This document shows, in pieces, positions 16,015 to 17,526 of a stretch of 17,526 nt of DNA. The notes under the pieces were generated by a model. That model had not been told where the DNA came from. It made no database searches and saw nothing but the letters and a program-made list of their open reading frames with translations. The stretch is from the NCBI GenBank assembly GCA_947475855.1, contig CANJPN010000053.1:1-17526 (forward strand), read 5' to 3'. Position 1 is the first letter of the stretch, and every line of letters starts with the position of its first letter. This DNA comes from Bradyrhizobiaceae bacterium (GTDB lineage: Bacteria > Pseudomonadota > Alphaproteobacteria > Rhizobiales > Hyphomicrobiaceae). A program made the position numbers and the translations under genes.

Positions 16015-17133
16015 TCAGCGCAATTGTTGGGCGATCCAGTTCTGAGGAAAGTTGAGCGCGGGTTTGCCATTCCTGTGAACGACCTCGCACGTGCAGCGCT
16101 GGGAAGCCGGTGTGCTATTGGCGCAAAAAGCGATGGCGGTCTTGTCGCGCTCTTGCATCGTCATCGACGCGTTGCCGGCGAAGACCGACGTGCCCCAAGC
16201 GTGCGTAAGTAGCGTATCGTGGCTTGTTCCTGCCCATTCGATACACATCGCCATGACCCGGGGATCAGCGCCTGCGACGTAGCCGTTGATCGTACCGTCC
16301 CGCCGCTTCGCGGTTGCGATGGTTTGCTCCAGCTTGCGCTCGACTTGGGAAACGAGGTGCGGAATTGCCGCTTCGGCAGCGTCCTTATGTCGAGGCGAGC
16401 TTGGATGCGCCCGCATGAACGCACGATAGCCTTCGAACGTGTTCGTGCGCTGCGCTTCGGACCAGGCCGCGGCTACGCGCAGCGTGGGCCCAGTGTCGCT
16501 CTGTGCTGCGGCCGGCTTGACTGGTGCTGCAACCGTTGGCGCCGCCTGTGTAACCGGCGCCACCTGAACCCCTGGCTTTGCGCGCCACAACCAAACCGCA
16601 CTGCCGGTTGCGAGGACGAGTGCAAGCCCGGCAGCGATCGCAGCAGGCCGTCTGCTCACGGGATTCGCTGGGACTACGAGCCTTTGCAAGTCATCCTCGA
16701 GCCCGCGAACGTCGCTGTCGAAGTTCTCGTGCGTTATGACGGTACCCTGTCGGTGTACGAGGGGCTTCAAGTCTTCCGGCAACTCGTCAGCGTCAGGCAT
16801 ACGGGCACCGTCGACCCGGACTGGTATGACGGGGATGTCCCGTTTCAATGCGGTGGCGATCTCAAGGCGGACGTAATCGGCGGGGTCGTCCAGGCGGCGG
16901 CGCCCGGTCTGGTGCTGTTGGTGAAGCCAAGTGCGTCCGATGACGACGAGCATCACGCTGGTCTGCCGGATCGAGTCTTCCAGCACCTTCGTGAAGTCGA
17001 GGCCCTTCTGGATGCTGTCGACATCCATGAAGATGCGGTCGCGGCCGAATCTGCGCTGGAGCGACTGATAAATGCTCCGTGCTTCGGCCTTTGCGTCGTC
17101 GCGCCGATAACTAATGAATATTTTGCCGGACAT
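16015..17133 (-). CDS. Membrane-anchored TIR-domain protein with helical-repeat and cysteine-containing C-terminus
   Basis: A 372-residue protein; GGGAG lies 6 nt before the ATG. Residues 1-155 form a bacterial TIR domain: KIFISYRRDDAKAEA, the box-2-like RIFMDVDSI, VMLVVIGRTWL, then DDPADYVRLEIATAL, where E91 sits at the position of the catalytic glutamate of NAD-cleaving TIRs, and IPVIPVRVDGARMP. Residues about 163-183 (AAIAAGLALVLATGSAVWLW) are a single membrane helix preceded by RR, so the TIR should be cytoplasmic. A Pro/Ala linker follows. Residues 222-262 (AWSEAQRTNTFEGYRAFMRAHP) match a short helical repeat also seen beside bacterial caspase-like domains. The tail has cysteines at 297, 337, 347 and 349 and probably lies in the periplasm. 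The role is unknown; defence, signalling and scaffolding are all possible. Confidence 0.85.
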   Translation of the reverse strand: MSGKIFISYRRDDAKAEARSIYQSLQRRFGRDRIFMDVDSIQKGLDFTKVLEDSIRQTSVMLVVIGRTWLHQQHQTGRRRLDDPADYVRLEIATALKRDIPVIPVRVDGARMPDADELPEDLKPLVHRQGTVITHENFDSDVRGLEDDLQRLVVPANPVSRRPAAIAAGLALVLATGSAVWLWRAKPGVQVAPVTQAAPTVAAPVKPAAAQSDTGPTLRVAAAWSEAQRTNTFEGYRAFMRAHPSSPRHKDAAEAAIPHLVSQVERKLEQTIATAKRRDGTINGYVAGADPRVMAMCIEWAGTSHDTLLTHAWGTSVFAGNASMTMQERDKTAIAFCANSTPASQRCTCEVVHRNGKPALNFPQNWIAQQLR

Positions 17134-17218
17134 TCGAGACTCCCAACCGAGAGGTCGGCAACGCAGTTACGATGTAGGCGTATCAAATCCAATCTATCAG
17201 GAGTGACGCACAAGCGCC

Positions 17219-17268
17219 ATGACTGCGGACATGGCCGCTGACATGACTGCGGGCAAGACTGCGGACAT
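17219..17268. repeat. Degenerate 12-bp tandem repeat between the TIR and trmFO genes
   Basis: About four 12-bp units in a row: GACTGCGGACAT (17221), GGCCGCTGACAT (17233), GACTGCGGGCAA (17245), GACTGCGGACAT (17257). Units one and four are identical. It lies between the TrmFO stop and the TIR start, upstream of the TIR gene. No coding role is supported. Confidence 0.6.
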
Positions 17269-17310
17269 GGCTATGGGACGTGGTCGGCAGCAGAGCGGCA
17301 GGCAGCGGTC

Positions 17311-17526
17311 TCATTCGGCGGCGGCTGTCAGCGGGCTCCTCGACAGCCACGATGTTAGGTCTTCGATCGAGCGTGTGGCCAGCGCACGTTTGCGGGCTAA
17401 GCCTTTGTCCTTGCCTTTGAGGCGTTTTCCATCGGGTGATCGGTCGGGGCCTTCGATCGGGGGGAACAAACCGAAGTTCACATTCATCGGTTGGAACGAC
17501 CGTGGCTTCGACGCGGGCGCTGCCTG
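17311..17526 (-). CDS. trmFO: C-terminal end of TrmFO, folate/FAD-dependent tRNA (uracil-54-C5) methyltransferase
   Basis: Read on the minus strand, the frame is open from the window edge to TGA at 17313-17311, giving the last 71 residues. The segment SFQPMNVNFGLFPP is a hallmark of the TrmFO/Gid C-terminus. It is followed by DGKRLKGKDKGLARKRAL and a closing DLTSWL, as in family members. TrmFO makes ribothymidine at position 54 in the T-loop of tRNA, using methylene-tetrahydrofolate and FADH2. The N-terminus with the FAD-binding motif is outside the window. It runs in the same direction as the TIR and third Bug genes and is separated from the TIR start by 177 bp that include a 12-bp repeat. 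Confidence 0.88.
   Translation of the reverse strand, partial: QAAPASKPRSFQPMNVNFGLFPPIEGPDRSPDGKRLKGKDKGLARKRALATRSIEDLTSWLSRSPLTAAAE

Noticed and set aside
16219..17241. 340-codon plus-strand frame opposite the TIR gene
   Set aside because: The minus strand encodes a recognisable TIR domain with a good start; the opposite frame has no recognisable motif and is a by-product of GC-rich codon use.
17219..17526. Plus-strand frame open to the right edge, beginning MTADMAAD
   Set aside because: It reads the 12-bp repeat and then the antisense of the TrmFO C-terminus; its only ribosome-like site is too far away.

Overview
The window looks like chromosomal DNA of a GC-rich alphaproteobacterium, most likely of the order Hyphomicrobiales (Bradyrhizobium, Rhodoplanes or Pseudolabrys type). 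The reasons are the run LL-diaminopimelate-type aminotransferase, homoserine dehydrogenase and class II fructose-1,6-bisphosphatase, the folate-dependent TrmFO tRNA methyltransferase, several periplasmic Bug/TctC solute receptors, and a paired palindromic intergenic repeat of rhizobial style. This assignment rests on recognising gene families and remembered gene order, not on a search. No tRNA, rRNA, CRISPR array, transposase or phage gene was seen.

Layout. Positions 1-1465 (minus strand) hold the N-terminal 488 codons of a secreted beta-strand-repeat, adhesin-like protein that runs off the left edge. A gene-free stretch of about 1.08 kb follows, with a paired REP-like palindrome and a cluster of CTGGTG boxes. 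It leads into a LuxR-type regulator (2547-3737, plus), which is divergent from the adhesin. Next come a SixA-type histidine phosphatase (4006-4524) and a putative carboxylate-utilisation cluster. The cluster has two tandem Bug/TctC receptors (4624-5595, 5624-6604), the two halves of a split ThDP decarboxylase of the sulfopyruvate/phosphonopyruvate decarboxylase type (6651-7190, 7190-7762), a dyad that overlaps a promoter-like sequence, and a stand-alone molybdenum hydroxylase large subunit (7912-10269).

Positions 10468-14364 carry core metabolism: a dapL/alaC-type aminotransferase translationally coupled to hom, then glpX. A small secreted protein with a TTG start follows (14508-14867). Three minus-strand genes converge on it: a third Bug receptor (14937-15905), a membrane-anchored TIR-domain protein (16015-17133), and the C-terminus of TrmFO (17311 to the window edge).

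How the genes may work together. The Bug-Bug-decarboxylase-Mo hydroxylase block fits uptake sensing of a carboxylate, decarboxylation of a 2-oxo acid to an aldehyde, and oxidation of that aldehyde to an acid. The substrate is unknown, and the TctA/TctB membrane subunits and the FeS and FAD subunits of the hydroxylase are absent here. The TIR protein (cytoplasmic TIR, one membrane helix, helical repeat, cysteine-containing periplasmic tail) and the block around the orphan hydroxylase are the most unusual content. I see no complete known defence system.
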